From Acidobacteriota bacterium (GTDB taxonomy: Bacteria > Acidobacteriota > Terriglobia > UBA7540): 8,726 nt of DNA. The notes beneath the pieces are model-generated. The model did no database searches and was not told where the DNA came from. It saw only the letters and a list, made by a program, of their open reading frames with translations. Position numbers and translations under genes: made by a program. This document shows positions 7,115-8,726 of the stretch, one piece after another (the stretch's first letter is position 1; each line of letters opens with the position of its first letter). The stretch lies in the NCBI GenBank assembly GCA_003224635.1, contig QHZK01000043.1, positions 1 to 8,726 of the forward strand. Direction: 5' to 3'.

Positions 7115-7200
7115 TTCTGCTTACTGCTTGCTACTTTCTGCCTACTGCTTTCTGCTTACTGCCTTCTGTTTGCTGCTTGCTGCTTTCTGCCTACTGCTTG
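7103..7200 (-). repeat. 14-unit heptad array across the glgE stop codon (NAAGCAG units)
   Basis: Fourteen consecutive 7-bp units with no spacing error run from 7103 to 7200. On the minus strand the consensus is NAAGCAG, with variants such as TAGGCAG, AAGGCAG, CAAACAG and AAAGTAG. The last two codons of glgE (AAG CAG) fall in the outermost unit and its TAG stop is the first three bases of the next. The units are degenerate, which suggests an aged array. Confidence 0.92.
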
Positions 7201-8726
7201 CGCACGCGAAACACGTGGGCCGGCACCGTGCTCGGATGAAGCTCCACATAATTCCTCGGGCCACGCCACACGTAACGAGCATCGGTGAGCAAATCGTGGA
7301 CCTCGTAAGGTTGCCGCGCATCAAGGCCCAACTCCTCGAGCGGCAGCGTTACCCATCCCGACTGCGTGTAGCGCGGGTCGAGATTCACTATTATTAAGAT
7401 GACGTTTGAGAGGTCGTTGGTCGCCTTCGTGTAGGCGATCAGTTGGTCGTTGTCGAGTGGGTGGAAGCGCAGGCCGGCGTCGCGCGCGAGGGCGGCGTTT
7501 TCGCGCCTGGCGCGGTTGACGCGCGCGATAAGGCTATTCAGGCTGTCCGGCCGCTCGATCTCCCAGTGTTTGATCTCATACTTCTCAGCGTCCAGGTACT
7601 CTTCCTTGCCGGGGACGAGCGCCCGGTTCTCACACAGCTCGTAGGCCGGGCCATAGATTCCATAGTTGCCCGCGAGCGTGGCCGCCAGGACCAGCCGCGC
7701 AATAAAGGTGGGCCGCCCTCCGGTCTGAAAGGCTTCCGTCAGAATGTCCGGAGTGTTGGGCCAGAGGTGCGGGCGGAAATACTCCCGGACCTCGCTCCGG
7801 GTCAGTTCGGTGAAGTACTCCGTCAGATCCTGCTTGGTATGGCGCCAGGCAAAATAGGTGTAAGAGTGGGTGAAACCCGCCTTGGCCAGCCGATACATGA
7901 TCTTGGGCCGCGTGAATGCTTCGGAAAGAAAGATCACTTCCGGATGCCGTTGCTTGGTCTCGCCGATCATCCACTCCCAGAAGGCAAAGGGTTTGGTGTG
8001 CGGGTTATCGACGCGGAATATACGGACGCCCTGTTCGATCCAGTAGTCCACGATGCTCTTCAGCTCTTCCCAAAGCTCCCGCCAGTGCGGCGTTTCGAAA
8101 TCGAAGGGGTAGATGTCCTCATACTTCTTGGGCGGATTCTCCGCGTATTGGACGGTCCCATCCGGGCGGCGCCTGAACCATTCCGGATGTTCCCTCACGT
8201 AAGGATGGTCAGGCGAGCACTGGTACGCAATGTCGAGCGCCACGTCGATGCCGTATTCACGAGCCTTGGTGAGGAGCCGCTTGAAATCCTCCAGCGTCCC
8301 GAGCTGCGGGTGGATCGCCTTGTGACCGCCTTCGGGCGACCCGATGGCCCATACGCTTCCGGGGTCGCTCGGGCGGACTGCGACTGCGCCGTTCTTGCCC
8401 TTGCGATGCGTGACCCCTACGGGGTGGATGGGCGGAAGGTAAAGCACGTCGAACCCCATCGAGGCAACGTAGGCCAGGCGCTCCTCGCAGTCCCGAAAAG
8501 AGCCGTGTCGGTCGGGAGCGCGACTGCAGGAGCGCGGGAACATCTCGTACCAGGCGCTCGACCGCGATCGCTCCGGGTCCACAGCGACCTCGAGCTCGCG
8601 GTCATACGTGGCCGAAGAGCTCAGGTCGGGATACTTCGAGACCAGCGCCCAGAGCGCCGGGTGCAGGGCGGCGCGGCTGGCCCCATCGAGGTCCGTCTCG
8701 CGTTCGATGTTCAACTGTCGCGCCCA
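7191..8726 (-). CDS. glgE: Alpha-1,4-glucan:maltose-1-phosphate maltosyltransferase GlgE, C-terminal 511 residues (5' end cut by window edge)
   Basis: GlgE (GH13_3) transfers maltose from alpha-maltose 1-phosphate to the non-reducing end of an alpha-1,4-glucan in the cytoplasm. The frame is open to the right edge, so the first part of the N-terminal domain is missing; full-length members run to roughly 650-700 residues. Numbering from the first complete codon at the edge, the fragment shows WYEMFPRS (59-66), VLYLPPIHPVG (94-104), the nucleophile Asp240 in GVRIFRVDNPHTKPFAFWEW, acid/base Glu269 in FLSEAF, and Asp327 in NTPDIL. The spacings of 29 and 87 residues agree with what I recall for characterised GlgE. 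FRVRKQ then ends the protein. The TTG at 8714-8712 is not a credible start because the reading frame continues upstream and the domain would be truncated. Its substrate is the product of the downstream TreS-Mak, so the two belong to one pathway. The stop codon lies inside a heptad array. Confidence 0.96.
   Translation of the reverse strand, partial: WARQLNIERETDLDGASRAALHPALWALVSKYPDLSSSATYDRELEVAVDPERSRSSAWYEMFPRSCSRAPDRHGSFRDCEERLAYVASMGFDVLYLPPIHPVGVTHRKGKNGAVAVRPSDPGSVWAIGSPEGGHKAIHPQLGTLEDFKRLLTKAREYGIDVALDIAYQCSPDHPYVREHPEWFRRRPDGTVQYAENPPKKYEDIYPFDFETPHWRELWEELKSIVDYWIEQGVRIFRVDNPHTKPFAFWEWMIGETKQRHPEVIFLSEAFTRPKIMYRLAKAGFTHSYTYFAWRHTKQDLTEYFTELTRSEVREYFRPHLWPNTPDILTEAFQTGGRPTFIARLVLAATLAGNYGIYGPAYELCENRALVPGKEEYLDAEKYEIKHWEIERPDSLNSLIARVNRARRENAALARDAGLRFHPLDNDQLIAYTKATNDLSNVILIIVNLDPRYTQSGWVTLPLEELGLDARQPYEVHDLLTDARYVWRGPRNYVELHPSTVPAHVFRVRKQ

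Noticed and set aside
7103..7200. CRISPR array
   Set aside because: Units are 7 bp, contiguous and degenerate, with no spacers and no cas genes nearby.
7088..7397. Two overlapping plus-strand frames giving leucine/cysteine-rich, membrane-like peptides
   Set aside because: The hydrophobic stretch is simply the CTGCTTN heptad read as codons; no ribosome binding site or conserved sequence supports translation.

Overview
The window is one co-directional block on the minus strand. Read 5' to 3' along that strand the order is glgE (5' end cut by the right edge), a small S23/four-helix-bundle gene, a treS-mak fusion, malQ, and glgB (3' part cut by the left edge). Both edge genes are partial. Coding density is high and GC is about 60-70% in the lines I counted. 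Enzyme content, GC, a stray S23-type gene and abundant 7-bp repeats at gene junctions suggest a soil- or sediment-type bacterium. Acidobacteriota is my best guess, held at low to moderate confidence because no phylogenetic marker is present.

The metabolic content is the GlgE pathway of alpha-glucan synthesis. TreS isomerises trehalose to maltose, and the fused maltokinase makes maltose 1-phosphate. GlgE transfers the maltosyl unit to an alpha-1,4-glucan, and GlgB adds the alpha-1,6 branches. MalQ (GH77) can rearrange the linear maltodextrins. The three distal genes are tightly packed: treS-mak/malQ share a 4-bp GTGA overlap and malQ/glgB a 4-bp ATGA overlap, so translational coupling is likely.

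The unusual part is 6474-7200, between glgE and treS-mak. An intact 139-codon S23-family gene (about 53% GC) sits there, bracketed by arrays of degenerate 7-bp units. A 40-bp heptad block occurs as a direct repeat on both sides of the gene (6490-6529 and 7031-7070, 36 of 40 identical). A longer array of 14 units (7103-7200) contains the stop codon of glgE. A 27-bp piece of the S23 gene is duplicated between the two right-hand arrays (26 of 27 identical), a scar of a second or rearranged copy. The segment looks like a small repeat-bounded cassette that entered, or was rearranged within, an operon without changing its transcriptional direction.

Heptads with different sequences recur at the malQ/glgB junction. 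Seven perfectly phased 7-bp units (910-958) encode part of a lysine/arginine-rich C-terminal tail on MalQ. Another short set (841-877) surrounds the ribosome binding site and start of glgB. Of the four gene junctions, only treS-mak/malQ is free of them. The stretch 6530-6585, between the left array and the S23 stop codon, holds nothing I recognise. I see no RNA genes, CRISPR, convincing terminator or promoter.
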